This document shows positions 36,801 through 46,948 of a DNA stretch of 64,000 bases, piece by piece (the first letter of the stretch is position 1; each line of letters starts with the position of its first letter). The notes below the pieces were generated by a model. It searched no databases, was not told where the DNA came from, and saw nothing but the letters and a program-made list of their open reading frames with translations. The position numbers and the translations under genes are program-made. The DNA comes from Channallabes apus (Eukaryota; Chordata; Actinopteri; Siluriformes; Clariidae): the NCBI GenBank assembly GCA_030522415.1, contig CM060112.1:5472501-5536500 (forward strand), written 5' to 3'.

Positions 36801-39800
36801 GCGCACCGATGTTGATTATACCAGTAAGAGACGAGCACTAAGACCCAGCAGGGGAGACGATTACCCACAATTCCGCAGCGCAAGAAAGAGAGAAACCATT
36901 TGCTCAGTTGTGATCACGTGACGCTCGTGTCAAAACAAGAAGCGCATGCGTGATACATGATACTCGGTACTCGTAAACCAAGACTTGTTCGTTTTCCAAG
37001 TCAAATTTATTAAAAATCTTTGCTCGTCTTGCAGAGCACTTGCAAACCGCGTTACTCACCGCAATCCCAGGTTCCACTGTATTTTGTTTAGTAGCTGTGT
37101 GCGTGTTTAAAGTTCTGTCCATCTTCTGGTTTTACTAGCCAAAAAGGAGAAGAAGAAGAAACAGCAGTCGTCCAGCGAGAGCAGCGAGGACTCCTCGTCA
37201 TCCTCCGAGTCTTCTGACGAAACCGAGGAGTCTGACAAGGAGGGCAAGAAGCACAAGAAGAAACATAAGAAGGAGCAAAAGAAGAAGAAGAAGGAGCAGA
37301 AACACAAGAAGAAAAAGGACAAGGGGTCTGTATACAACCCAGACTCTTCACTCAAATTTTTTTTCCTCACTTTTGAAGTGCTTAGTAAATAAAAAGCTAT
37401 TATGAATATGGCTCCGAATGGTTCATCTTTCAATGATTAAAGTTCCATAGTGTTATCAAGCCAGAAGAGTCTGAATCACAAGTTATACATTAATTACTGC
37501 TTAATTTTTTAGATCTGATAATGAAGAAGCAGCAGCAGCTAAGGATGAAGAGCCTCAGCAACCAGTTTCATCTGTACGTCCAGAGGAAGTCCCGCCCATT
37601 CCTGAGAACCGCTTCCTGATGAGGCGCAGTCCACAGGCTCAGCCAAAAGAGGAGACGGCGAAAGAGATGCAAAAGGAGAATTCTGGGAAAGAGCGGCAGA
37701 GGGAACGAGAGAGGGAGCGGGACCGGGAACGAGAAAGAGACAGGGAGAGGTGTGTTTAAAAAAAAAATATGTGAAGTATGAGAACATTACTGACTCTCTC
37801 CACCTCATGAGATGATGTCTCTGTGTCTCAGCTCTAGCTCATGCTACTGTTGTCTAAATATGAGATGTGTGTTTCAGACCAATGCAAAACTCAAGACCAA
37901 ATCGTACACGTCTGGTGATGACCCGGTCCGGGCGGAGGATTAAAGGAAGAGGACCCAGGGTGAGAACCTGACTGTGTGTGTGTGTGTGGTGGTGCTTGCG
38001 AAGCAAAGCACTACTATTGCTATCTCTCAGGCTTATTATAATTTTTTTGCTGTTTATCATTATTCTTCTTCCGTACAAAAGAATGGTGCGTAACTATTCC
38101 TGTACGGTTTGTCATGTACCAAATAACCGCCCCAAAAAGTCCCATAGACTTAACATTGAGACCAACTTTGATGGGTTGTAGCACAGAGTAAGAATTTTTT
38201 AGAAAGATAAAATTCACATTTGTATAGGTTTGTAAGCTGTCACAACATATGCCGCATTAGGGTATAAGTTGTACCCCTGGGGCACAAGAGGCGCCTGAAT
38301 TTGCCCCATTGACATATAATGGAGGGAAAAAAATCCCATAGACTTAACATTGAGACCAAATTTACAGAGCACCATTTTGGCTGCGTGCTGCTGCCGCCAT
38401 CTTGGATCTTTCACATTGCAATATTTGTTTGTTATATTTGTTTCTGTTGCAAAATTAGAAAATTATATTGGTCTTAATAATTTGGTGTTAAAACGTATGA
38501 AAAATGATATTCGTGGTTTCCGCCAAATGGTGAGGATTTCCACGTACAATTATTAGTTGGGTTCTAAGAAGAAATCTGCGAACGACTGAGGCCGCAAACT
38601 CTGAATCACGACTTTACGAGGGTCGACTGTTTTCATTATTTAATTGTTAATTAAAACCAGACAGCGACTGGAGACTGGTTAATTCTTCTTGGCTGTTTTT
38701 TTCCCCCTCCCTCTCAGTCTGAACCAGGCAATTAGAGAATATTTTGTTCCAGTCTCTGATTCGCCCAAATACAACACCATACAGCATCAGTAAAACTGTG
38801 AGTTAAATCTAGCTGGTCATTTCCTTTCCCCCTTCTCTACACAGCGCTATCGGACTCCATCACGTTCTCGCTCTCGTTCCTGGGATCGTTTCCGGCGTAG
38901 CGAGACTCCTCCACACTGGAGATTGGAAATGCAGAGGACACAGAAGGCCAAACCTAATACACAGACCTCACAGGAGCGCTGGATCAAAGGAGACAAGTAC
39001 GAATGGCCCACACAAGCACACATTACTTCACTACAGTGACACGCTAATGTTTATAAGGAGAACTGGTCATAAAAGTCTTTTACGATTAAGATCAGGCTGT
39101 TTAAAACTTATCAGAGGATAAGTTAGGTTATGGTCTGTCATACTGTATAAATACTATCCAACATGCCTGTGAATATTATAATAATTAATGTGTGTGTTGG
39201 TCTCCTCCAGAGGTGATGCGTCTCAGGAAAAGAGTGAGGCCTCCGAGCAGCCGGAGAAAGATAAAGCCGACTCCGAGCAGCCGCGAGAGAGGAAGGATTC
39301 TGAGCGAGAGAAAAAAGGTGCCAAGAGAAACAAATCAAGAAGCCCAGATAAAGGAAGAGAGAAAAAGACTGGCAGACATCGCTCCCGGAGCCAGGACAGG
39401 GAAAAACGGAAAAAAGCGGATGAAGAGACAGACAAGAGAAGAGGCCGCAGTCGCAGCAAGAGCAAGGAGAAGAAAGGAGAGGAGGATCAGAAACGCAGCA
39501 GAACAAATGACAAACTGAGTCAGTCAAGCAGCAAAGACAGGAAGGACAAAGACGCAAGAAAGGACAGAGAGGACAGCAAGAGCAAGGAGAGACCAAAGCA
39601 GTCTGAGAGAGATGTAAAGGACAAACGGGATGATGGCAAAAAAACAAAGAACGGAGAAGCTCGTCGCGAAAGATCAAGAAGCCGAGAACGTGACGTGAAG
39701 AAACGCTCCAGGTCCCGATCCAGGTCCAGGTCCCGGTCTCGGTCCAGATCAAGAGGGCGTGGCAAGCGAGAAAGGTCGCGCAATAGGGGCCAGGGCAAGA

Positions 39801-40180
39801 GACGAAGCAGCAGCCGGGACAGGAGGTCACGTCGATCAAAAAGCAGGGATCAAAGAGACCGAGGCAGAGAGCATGTGAGAGACCGAGAGGACGGAGACAA
39901 GAAGAAAGGTGACGTTAAATCTGATGAAGCAAAGAGCAACGAAAGCAGAGCGAGAGACCAGAGCTCTAAAGAGCGGTCTAGGGAGAAACGCCGCAGCAGA
40001 GAGAGAAGCGCCAAACGGAGACGTGGGAAAAGCAGGAGCAGCTCAGAGAGCGACGCCGGCAGACGCAAAAAACGAGAGAAGAGTGAGAGCCCCAAAACCA
40101 GAGAGCGAGCTAGAGACAAGTCCCCCAAGAAGGATCACAAGAATGAGAAAAAGGACTCGAGCTCTAGCGACTCTGACTGA
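25260..40180 (+). CDS. ppig: Peptidyl-prolyl cis-trans isomerase G (SR-cyclophilin), complete
   Basis: Coding exons: 27480-27544 (ATG at 27484), 27640-27714, 27956-28063, 28146-28190, 32641-32728, 34016-34045, 34151-34290, 37139-37325, 37513-37749, 37878-37959, 38845-38996, 39211-40180 (TGA 40178-40180). That is 2175 nt, 724 aa; human is about 754. The first ~180 residues form a cyclophilin domain starting [14 protein letters not shown], with active-site [14 protein letters not shown] (Arg, Phe, Met and Gln positions kept), NGSQFFI, and His in place of the cyclophilin A Trp (TPHLDG), as in other PPIG. Then come a Lys/Glu/Ser linker, a conserved [23 protein letters not shown] segment, and a long Arg-Ser tail (39690-39860 especially). 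PPIG is a nuclear-speckle protein that binds the RNA polymerase II tail and SR splicing factors. The 5' limit is the predicted non-coding exon. Confidence 0.95.
26008..26065 (-). mobile_element. Short LINE tail fragment (Rex1/CR1-like)
   Basis: AGTTCAAATTCAAATTTTAT then CACATACACAATCATACACA closely matches the 3' end of the LINE at 28888-30089. It is an extremely 5'-truncated copy. Confidence 0.7.
26800..27015 (-). repeat. Probable tRNA-derived SINE fragment
   Basis: CATTTATGGCATTTGGCA followed by GGTGCTGGGATTTGAACCTG, a reversed pol III B-box-like motif. This pattern is common in teleost short repeats. A decayed relative of its first part lies near 40685-40740. Confidence 0.45.
27162..27302. 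repeat. Palindromic MITE-like element just upstream of the ppig start codon
   Basis: Two ~58-bp arms (27162-27219 and 27245-27302) are inverted copies with about 85 percent identity, separated by a 25-bp loop. It lies in the intron between the non-coding exon and the ATG exon. Confidence 0.85.
27765..27841. repeat. (TC)n(TA)n compound microsatellite
   Basis: A CT-dinucleotide run passes directly into a TA run in ppig intron. Confidence 0.97.
28344..28420. repeat. Palindromic hairpin element, first of two
   Basis: Arms GAATTCTCGATTCTGATTGG and its near-complement CCAATCAGAATTGAGAATTC. A related piece (CCAATCAGAATATAGAATTC) lies at 35902-35921. Confidence 0.85.
28424..28492. repeat. Palindromic hairpin element, second of two
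   Basis: Arms GTTCTAGAACATGCATCAGT and ACTGATGCATGTTCTAGAA around a ~25-bp loop, directly after the previous hairpin. Confidence 0.85.
28566..30263 (+). mobile_element. hAT-like transposon remnant, split by a LINE
   Basis: Inverted ends AGGAATGCACCGAT (28566) and ATCGGTGCATCCCTA (ending 30263). An imperfect 8-bp flank repeat (CACATTAC / TTCATTAC) fits hAT target duplication. The interior left part has an open frame at 28763 starting [18 protein letters not shown], followed by a Cys, which is a BED-type zinc-finger start typical of hAT transposases. The matching LIKH continuation lies beyond the LINE. The catalytic domain is absent. Confidence 0.8.
28888..30089 (-). mobile_element. 5'-truncated non-LTR retrotransposon (Rex1/CR1-like)
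   Basis: Minus-strand frame (about 30056 to 29268) encodes the C-terminal part of a reverse transcriptase: [21 protein letters not shown] (catalytic Asp-Asp), and FRYLGVHI. The 3' UTR ends in a GAATTT-type tail at 28888. Flanked by a perfect 6-bp duplication TAATTT (28882-28887 and 30090-30095). Everything upstream of the RT palm, including endonuclease, is missing, as usual for incomplete reverse transcription. The open frame continues by chance into the hAT sequence at its 5' end. Confidence 0.88.
30747..32366 (+). mobile_element. Tc1-like transposon, full length, copy 1
   Basis: 1620 bp with TA on both sides and inverted ends CAGTGGTGTGAAAAACTATT / complement. Long sub-terminal inverted repeats extend into the element. 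It carries a transposase reading frame from 31126 with the paired-like N-terminal helix-turn-helix. Relative to copy 2 it has nonsense changes near 31552, 31598, 31915 and 32093, so it is dead. Catalytic motifs of the DD34E type are recognisable ([18 protein letters not shown]). It lies in ppig intron 4 (between exons 28146-28190 and 32641-32728). Confidence 0.95.
32729..34015 (+). other. ppig: ppig intron
   Basis: 1.3-kb intron with a C-homopolymer near 33846. I see no gene or bounded repeat. Confidence 0.6.
34291..36123 (+). other. ppig: ppig intron, 5' half
   Basis: Sequence between the last cyclophilin exon and the Tigger-like element. AT-rich, with one hairpin-family scrap at 35902-35921. 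No exon seen. Confidence 0.6.
36126..37079. mobile_element. Non-autonomous Tigger/pogo-like DNA element (~950 bp)
   Basis: Inverted ends CAGTGGAACCTTGGATTACG on the left and CCCAGGTTCCACTG on the right, with TA duplications at 36124-36125 and 37080-37081. The motif resembles Tc-mariner Tigger-type termini. No transposase frame. The 3' end lies 59 bp before a ppig exon. Confidence 0.75.
37980..38575. repeat. Teleost interspersed repeat in ppig intron
   Basis: Contains GCGAAGCAAAGCACTACTAT and two copies of a CCCATAGACTTAACATTGAG block (38138 and 38335), a pattern common in teleost introns. A decayed relative with AGACTTAACATTGAGATC lies near 5880 in the collagen gene. Confidence 0.55.
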
Positions 40181-42430
40181 TCCTGCTCGTGACCTCTACG
40201 TCATCTGAACACCATCTCATGAACTACTGGCGCACCGATCTCGCGCGTTCTCTCTCACTCTATACGATCGTGAGTTTAGGGCTCAGAGCGCCGTCCGAGA
40301 TCATTCTCATCCGAGGCTGACTGTTTCAACTTGGCAGCTTGATAAATGTTAAGTTCTCCTTACACCTGATGTAGATTAGCGGAGTGGCCAAGATGTGTTT
40401 GATTTCTGATGCTTGCTTCTCTGTCAGAGTAATAACTAATCAAAAGTTTATCCCATAGTTAACAAGTGAGCATTTTTATTCTCTGGATTCGTTTGCCTGG
40501 AAACTAAGTCTGCTTTAAAGTGGTAGGTCACACAATGTAACAAAGAAACGGTTTCAAGTAATCATGCTTTTCTAAGAACATATCTGAGGTAGTGAGATGT
40601 GTTTTTGTGCCATTGATTAAACATTTAGGAAGTTGTTCCCCTGTGTTTTAACTGTTAGCTGAAGTTTTCTGTTCTTTTACCACAACATTAACATTTAAGG
40701 ATTTTGCAAACGCTCTTATCCAGATCGACTTTCATAAGTAAGACTGTAATGACTTTTTTTCAAACAGCTCGTAGATTACATGTAATGTTAAAGGCTGAGA
40801 TCCTTTATTAACCCTTGTTTTAGTTTTTTTTTTTTTACCATGAGCTCTTGACAGCTTTGTGCTTCCTTAGTTAAATAATCAAGCTTTAGCATAGCGCAGC
40901 AGGTGATGGGATTCAGAATAAGTCATGTGTACTGTACATGCATACAGCTTCGAGGTCTGTCAATGGAGCTGTGCGACATAATCTGAGCTTTGGTTTATTG
41001 CAGTTGTCAAGTCACTGTTTTTAAATTCTGTAGCCTTTTTTTTTTAGTTATTTAAAACCGTTAAATGCCCTGAAGTTGAGAAATTCCCTAAAATATATAT
41101 GCGTCACGGCTTTTGCAAAAAAAACAACAAAACTAACAGAATATGATTGCATTTTCTGCAAATACACTTAAATTTTTTTTTATATATATATATAATTCTG
41201 TAACAGCATTGCTTCTCCTTTTTTTCTTTTAATTTTTTTTATTTATGGGGTGGTTGGTGTAATACCGCCACCTACTGGATTGAAGTGTGAGGCAGCAGAT
41301 TGGTTGGAGTGAGGATCACTTTGAGAAACGGGACATTTAAACAATCAAAAGTTACACAGCATTCCAGTGTAGTTTTTAAATGATATCCATTGGAACGTAG
41401 TGTATATTTGTAGAGTATATAGAGTTGAAATATAGTTGCGAGACAAAAACGTAAAAATAAACATAATTGCTATTGAATTGAATCAAATCTAAAAATCACA
41501 ATGCTCCAAAAATCTAACACTTCTGATGTGCAGCTCTGTCCGTCACCCCACTGTAACTTACACTGGTTAATGAATGAAGGACAAAAAAACACTGCTAAAG
41601 TACTGAGCCTATCTGTCTCCTGGGCAACTGTGAATATAAAGCTAATAACCAGGACATAATATCCTCTACTAAAACTTTTCATAAATGCTCATTTCCTGCT
41701 CTTTAAAATGGTTAATAACAAGGCTGTACACTTTTCATGGTTACTTTAAGTGCGTTCAAGTCGATGTATCTGCATGTTCTTTAATAAATGACTTGAATTG
41801 CTCTTTAGTTGCGTTATTGTAAAGTAATTGTAAAGTGCAAACCTAAAGAAGCAAACATCAGACCCAAACCCATCCTGGCTGATGTGGCATTTAGAACCCA
41901 TGTGCGTTTAAGAACAGTAGCTGTATATATCTAGCAAAGATATCTCTGATTTGGAATCACATCATCTCAAGTAGTCCGTTATCTCCAATTTTTCTATTTT
42001 GTTCCAAGCGTGTCTCCCTGGACAAAGACGAGCATCATTGCCTCATCAAATGAACCTGAAATGACACGTTGGCCTTTCACAGGTAAGAATTCACTTCGTA
42101 AAGGGTTAGTGATGTGCACACAGAGCCAAGAGGACCTGATTCAGTGACTGGTGGTTCTTAAAGTTATCTTGGTCGTCCTTTACCCCACCCCAAACAATGC
42201 AGTTTGCAGTCGCTGTATTTCTGCTGGATCTAGTTAGTGTAAAATGAATGATTGTGCTTTTGCTGAGGTCCTGCGTGACCTGTGTCGCTGTTCTGCTCAG
42301 TGTTTAGTGTGACCTAGGAAGGGAGTTTTGATCTTTTTGGAGTTTTATATATGGGGGTTTTATGTTTGTAATACTGTCTACATAAGTGTTCTTTCTGTTT
42401 TGAAGATTAAACCCGATTCTGAAAACACCT
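40181..42430 (+). other. ppig: ppig 3' UTR and downstream flank
   Basis: After the TGA at 40178-40180 the first canonical poly(A) signal is AATAAA at 41783-41788, and a variant ATTAAA lies near 42405. Either would give a long 3' UTR (1.6 or 2.2 kb). No gene seen. The segment 41260-41275 (CGCCACCTACTGGA) is a common repeat end. Confidence 0.45.
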
Positions 42431-42494
42431 TAAATGCTGTGTATTTCTTTTTTTTATTTATTTTTTTTTTATTAAAAACAAGTACATGTATATA

Positions 42495-43451
42495 CAGTGT
42501 TCAAAATAATAGCAGTGTGTTGAAAAAAGTGAGTAAAGCTCCATATTCATATAATAACTTTTAATTTAAATCGCATAAATGCATTGGACATCCTGCACAT
42601 TCTATTCCGAATCACATGAAGAAAAATTCATGCAGTGTCATCACTCATCTTTATAAAGTGTTGGATTTATAGTTTAAACAAAAATTCTTAAAGTTTAATC
42701 TTTCTTGTATAATGTACATTAAAAAATTTTTTACAAAATATTACACCATTTCTCTTCAGGCCAGTCAATGTGTTCCTCGGCGAACTGTAACCTCTTCAGC
42801 ACATGTCTTTTTTCCCCCAACAATGGGACTTTGCTGGAGCTTCTTGCTGATAGACTTCACACAGCCGTCTTCTAATAGTAAGAGCACTAACGGGTAACTT
42901 TAGATGTTCTTTGAGTCAATTTTGTTACTCTTCGATCCATTCGAATGCTAGTTTTCTGTTTTCTTCCACGTCTTTCTGGTTTTGGTCTCCATTTTAAAGC
43001 TTAAAAATGATTTGGTATCATTTTAGCAGAGCAGCCTATACTTTTCTGCACTTCTTTGTATGTTTCCCATCTCTAATCAACTTTTGAATCAAAGTACACT
43101 GTTCTTCTGCGCACTGTCTGGACGACCCATTTTACTCAGATTTTCAGAGAGAAATGCACAGGACGACCTTTTCTGCATTGATCCTTAAATACGGGGAACT
43201 TGTTTGACACCTGTTTTTCATAGAATAATTTACCTCTAATTGAACTACACACTGCTATTTTTTTGAACAGACTAATATTTGTTTTTCTTCATTTACATTA
43301 AACTAATAATACATTTAGTACATTTTTCTTCATGTGATTCAGAATAGTGTGCAGGATGTCAAGCATTTATGTGATTTAAATTAAAAGTTATTATATGGAT
43401 ATGTAGCTTTACTCACTTTTTTTTTTATTATTATTATTTTGAACACCACTG
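42495..43451 (-). mobile_element. Tc1-like transposon remnant with ~130-bp inverted ends
   Basis: The left end CAGTGTTCAAAATAATAGCA and the right end (complement of TTATTTTGAACACCACTG) are inverted repeats that stay similar for about 130 bp, including the GAGTAAAGCT and CACATGAAG segments. On the minus strand fragments resemble a Tc1 transposase ([16 protein letters not shown] near 42770). Many stops; inactive. Confidence 0.75.
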
Positions 43452-43735
43452 TTGTACTTGGTTGTTACAGCCAGTGACTGGAAAAACAAACAGCATTGTC
43501 ATGGTCCTAAAATAATTTATGTAGCGCTACAGTAGCATCAGATCTGGAGAGGAGGCGTGGCCTAAAGATAGCGGTAGAAATTTGAGCAGGTTGGTCGTCT
43601 TTTGTCGGCTGCTTAGTGTTTATCATACAAATGAAAATGTTACTGCACTGCAGTCAATTATGCTAAGGTTAAATACCTTTAACAAGGGTTTTCAGGGTCA
43701 AAGTGGGACTGATTGTGCAGAATAACAGAACATTT

Positions 43736-43935
43736 ATGAGAGTAAAAACTCTCTTTCTCTATATAATCCAATGTAACACTTATCCCAGCCATTCATTAGT
43801 GCTTGGACACCATCAAGGTACAAAGATGTGGCCCTTTTCGTCATCACCAAAGTTGTCTTGATACTTTTGGAGGACAAAGCACGACGTGCTCGTTTCAGAA
43901 AGGAAGGCTTGGAATTCTTGCCATATCCCACCTGT
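43736..43935 (-). pseudogene. Possible mariner transposase C-terminal fragment
   Basis: A minus-strand frame contains YLDGVQALMNGWDKC, resembling the C-terminal signature of mariner transposases (GIQxLxxRWxKC). No catalytic domain and no terminal repeats seen. Could be chance similarity. Confidence 0.35.
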
Positions 43936-44450
43936 TTAGGCCATTAGAGGAGTTCCTGTGGGGCCAGCATCTCAAATGTGAAGCAGACAGTCCAATCATG
44001 GGTCCAGCAAACCTTTCTACCTTGATGATGTCCAAGCATTAGTGAAACACTGAGATAGGTGCGTTAGTGTACGAGTGGAAGTAAATGGAGTTTACTCCAA
44101 TTTGTCTTGAACATTCCTTGTATTTCCCCCTTAATCTTGTTCATTAGAATAAATATGGAGGTCTGTGTGAAGCCGGGAAACAGGTGGGAATTGCTTGAGA
44201 TTCTCTCAAACATGGAAGTTTCTGGTCCCTGCATTGTAATTCGCTGTGAAATGCACTTCATCAAGTGGGTGATCATGGGCGGTTCATTTAAAGCTACAGA
44301 AAAGGAGTGAAAGAAAGAACATCAAGCAGCCAGATGACAACATCAGAGTTGTTTTCAGCATCACACACATTTTGGAGAAGTCTTATGCAAGCCTGTTTGA
44401 AAGGGAGTATAATATGAGACCTTTAAGTGGGGTTGGCGTGTGAATTCAGG

Positions 44451-45692
44451 GAGAAGATCCTCCTCATTGTCACCTTCTGTCTGATCTCAGGTAAAGAAAT
44501 GCGCTTAGATACATCTAGTCGTGTATGTGTGTGGCACTTTATCCTTTGTTCCATGTACTTTGCCTGGAGAAGCCACTAGTTTATATGATGTACTGTGACC
44601 ACATTTTGCTTCTATCATGAATATATTGCGTAAAACTACATCAAAACGCACTTCAACATATCACGTTCATAGTGTGTGTTTTAGACAGGAACAAAGCTAT
44701 TGAAGGAAAAAAACTATTAGTAATCATATAAACTGCGATATAGCAGTAACTAAGCTGAAAAAACACAATGCCCTGCAAGTATTGCACAGAACTTGTTAGT
44801 ACTGTGCTGGACCCTCTTCTGTCTTTGGGGGCTGCCCCTAATTCTTCATGGCAATGATTCAGGAAGAACAGAGAACTGCCCCCCTTGGATTTTCTCCTTT
44901 TCAGATGATTAATTCTCAGTAAACCCTACAGATTCAGAAGTTCCAGAAGTTCTCAGACCAGCACATCTGGCATCAATAACCATTGCTATGTTCAAAGTCA
45001 CATCAATCTCCTCCGTCCAGTTTCTGATGCTTGTTTTTTGTTCAGCAGATCATCTTGTCCATGTCACATGCCTAAATGCATGTGTTGCTGCCATGTGATT
45101 GGCTGATCAGATATTTGTGGTGTTACGCAGGTAAATAGGTGTACCTAATTAAGTGGCCCATGACTGTAAGTAAGTTTAAATAATCATGGGTAACATGGAG
45201 ATGCATTTTGTGCTAGTTTGTGATGGCAGGTTTCGAGAGACGACTGAGTTCTTTATTTTATTTTTTCTGTTGCAGATAAATATGCTGTGATTAACTCAAA
45301 TAGTGCATCATCACCATTATATCACTGTATATACACTACTGTATATAGAATCACCATGCTCATTTGTCAGAATGTGGCGAGATAGTGGAGGTTCATAAGG
45401 ACATAAAACTAATCTGATGGTTTGTGATGTGCGGAGGCCTTAAGCAGTGATTTGAGAGGTTGGCTGCAACCCAGAATCCCCCAGGAATGCTAAAGTTCCT
45501 TTACAAGAGGTTTAAATTAGCTGCTTGTTTATATTATGCTACAGTTACAGGAAGTGGAAAATAAGAAAATGAAGGGAAGTTCATATTATGTAAGATGAGA
45601 TAAAGTCAGATCTTCACTGCAAGAGTTAGAGTGAATACTGGTGTTGAGCTGAAGAGGTTTATTTCACACGGAACATCCTGACCGCTCCTGGT
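44451..45692 (+). pseudogene. Relic A: decayed pIgR/CD300-like receptor gene
   Basis: 44451-44490 is nearly identical to the signal-peptide exon of genes B and D (AAGATCCTCCTCAT then CTGATCTCAG and the GTAAAGAAATGC donor), but the start codon ATG is replaced by GAG. 45440-45692 resembles the third V exon of gene D (ACCCAGAATCCC, AGCTGCTTGTTTATA, GTGAATACTGGTGT then CTGGTGAGTTTAT donor), with stops and indels. The first two V exons were not found. Confidence 0.75.
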
Positions 45693-46299
45693 GAGTTTAT
45701 ATAAGTAAAGCAGGAATTCTGTAATTTCAGACAGTGACTTATTTTAATAGTTTAATAGCAGAATCAACCTTTTTTATTATGAGATTATTGGTTGTATTTC
45801 CAGATTTTAAGTTCCGTTCTATTTGGAGATGATTTTGTTATTGAAGTAAATTTGCTTGTTTTTAAGGATTTAATTGGTGGTAAAAATGTTTTATGGAAAA
45901 TGTCTCATAGGTAAAAATATTAAATATTATAGTAACATATATTATATTGTGTTTTTATGTATTTATTAAAGCATCCACAAATTTAGCAAACAAAGCATAA
46001 TATTGAGTTTGACAGCAAAATGAGATAAATCTCCGAACAAGTTCAAAACTCAACTGAAAACACATTTATTCAGAAACGCTTATTTTACATGATGTAATGC
46101 TGCATTCAAATCTCAAATCATAAATCTCTAATATAACCTCCTTCAGAATTGTCATTTGTTTTTAAATTATGACACTGTCCCTTTATATATTTTATTACTT
46201 AGTGTTATCTTATTTTACTATTTAATTTATTGTTGTTTGATCTGGAAGGTGACCTTGGGTGACCAGAAAGGCGCCTATATGAATAAAATGCATTATTAT

Positions 46300-46695
46300 T
46301 ATTATTATTATTATTCATTCATTCATTCATTTTCTATACCGCTTAATCCTGTGTTCAGGGTCACGGGGGACCTGGAGCCTATCCCAGGAGACTTCGGGCA
46401 CTAGGCGGGGTACACCCTGGACAGGGTGCCAATCCATCGCACGGCGCACACACATACACACACTCACACACCCAATCACACACTACGGGCAATTTAGGAA
46501 CACCAATTAGCCTAACCTGCATATCTTTGGACTGTGGGAGGAAACCGGAGTACCCGGAGGAAACCCACCAAGCACGGGGAGAACATGCAAACTCCATGCA
46601 CACAGAGACGGGAATCGAACCTGGCCGGGGAATCGAACCCAGACCCTGGAGGTGCAAGGCGACAGTGCTAACCACTACACCACCGCGCCACCTAT
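46300..46695 (+). repeat. Teleost interspersed repeat (CCGCTTAATCCTG..GCGCCACC type)
   Basis: Contains TTTCTATACCGCTTAATCCT, GGACTGTGGGAGGAAACCGG and GCGACAGTGCTAACCACTAC, a family very common in fish. It begins after an (ATT)n and CATT run. A second, 5'-truncated copy lies at 46853-46948 and a divergent copy in the opposite orientation at 57890-58090. Confidence 0.75.
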
Positions 46696-46744
46696 ATATA
46701 TATATATATAAAATTTATGCATGTGTGTGTGTATATATATATAT

Positions 46745-46850
46745 ATACAGATACACACCCAGGTATCGGATCGGTACTCGGTATCGGCCGATACCCTGAG
46801 CCCAAGTATCGGTATCGGGAGGGAAAAAATGGTATCGGAACATCTCTAAT
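46745..46850. mobile_element. Short hAT-like terminal piece
   Basis: GGTATCGGATCGGTACTCGG and AAAAATGGTATCGGAACATC recall the ends of hAT elements like that at 28566-30263. It separates two copies of the same flanking repeat. Confidence 0.5.
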
Positions 46851-46852
46851 GC

Positions 46853-46948
46853 AAACTCCATGCACACAGAGACGGGAATCGAGCCTGGCTGGGGAATCAA
46901 ACCCAGACCCTGGAGGTGCAAGGCGACAGTGCTAACCACTACACCACC
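46853..46948 (+). repeat. Truncated second copy of the 46300-46695 repeat
   Basis: Nearly identical to 46590-46685 with a few substitutions. Confidence 0.8.

Noticed and set aside
37107..37433. Phe/Cys-rich minus-strand open frame
   Set aside because: Antisense of the Lys-rich ppig exon 37139-37325.
39138..39839. 233-aa minus-strand open frame rich in Ser, Leu and Cys
   Set aside because: Shadow of the Arg/Ser-rich ppig last exon; biased codons leave the opposite strand open.
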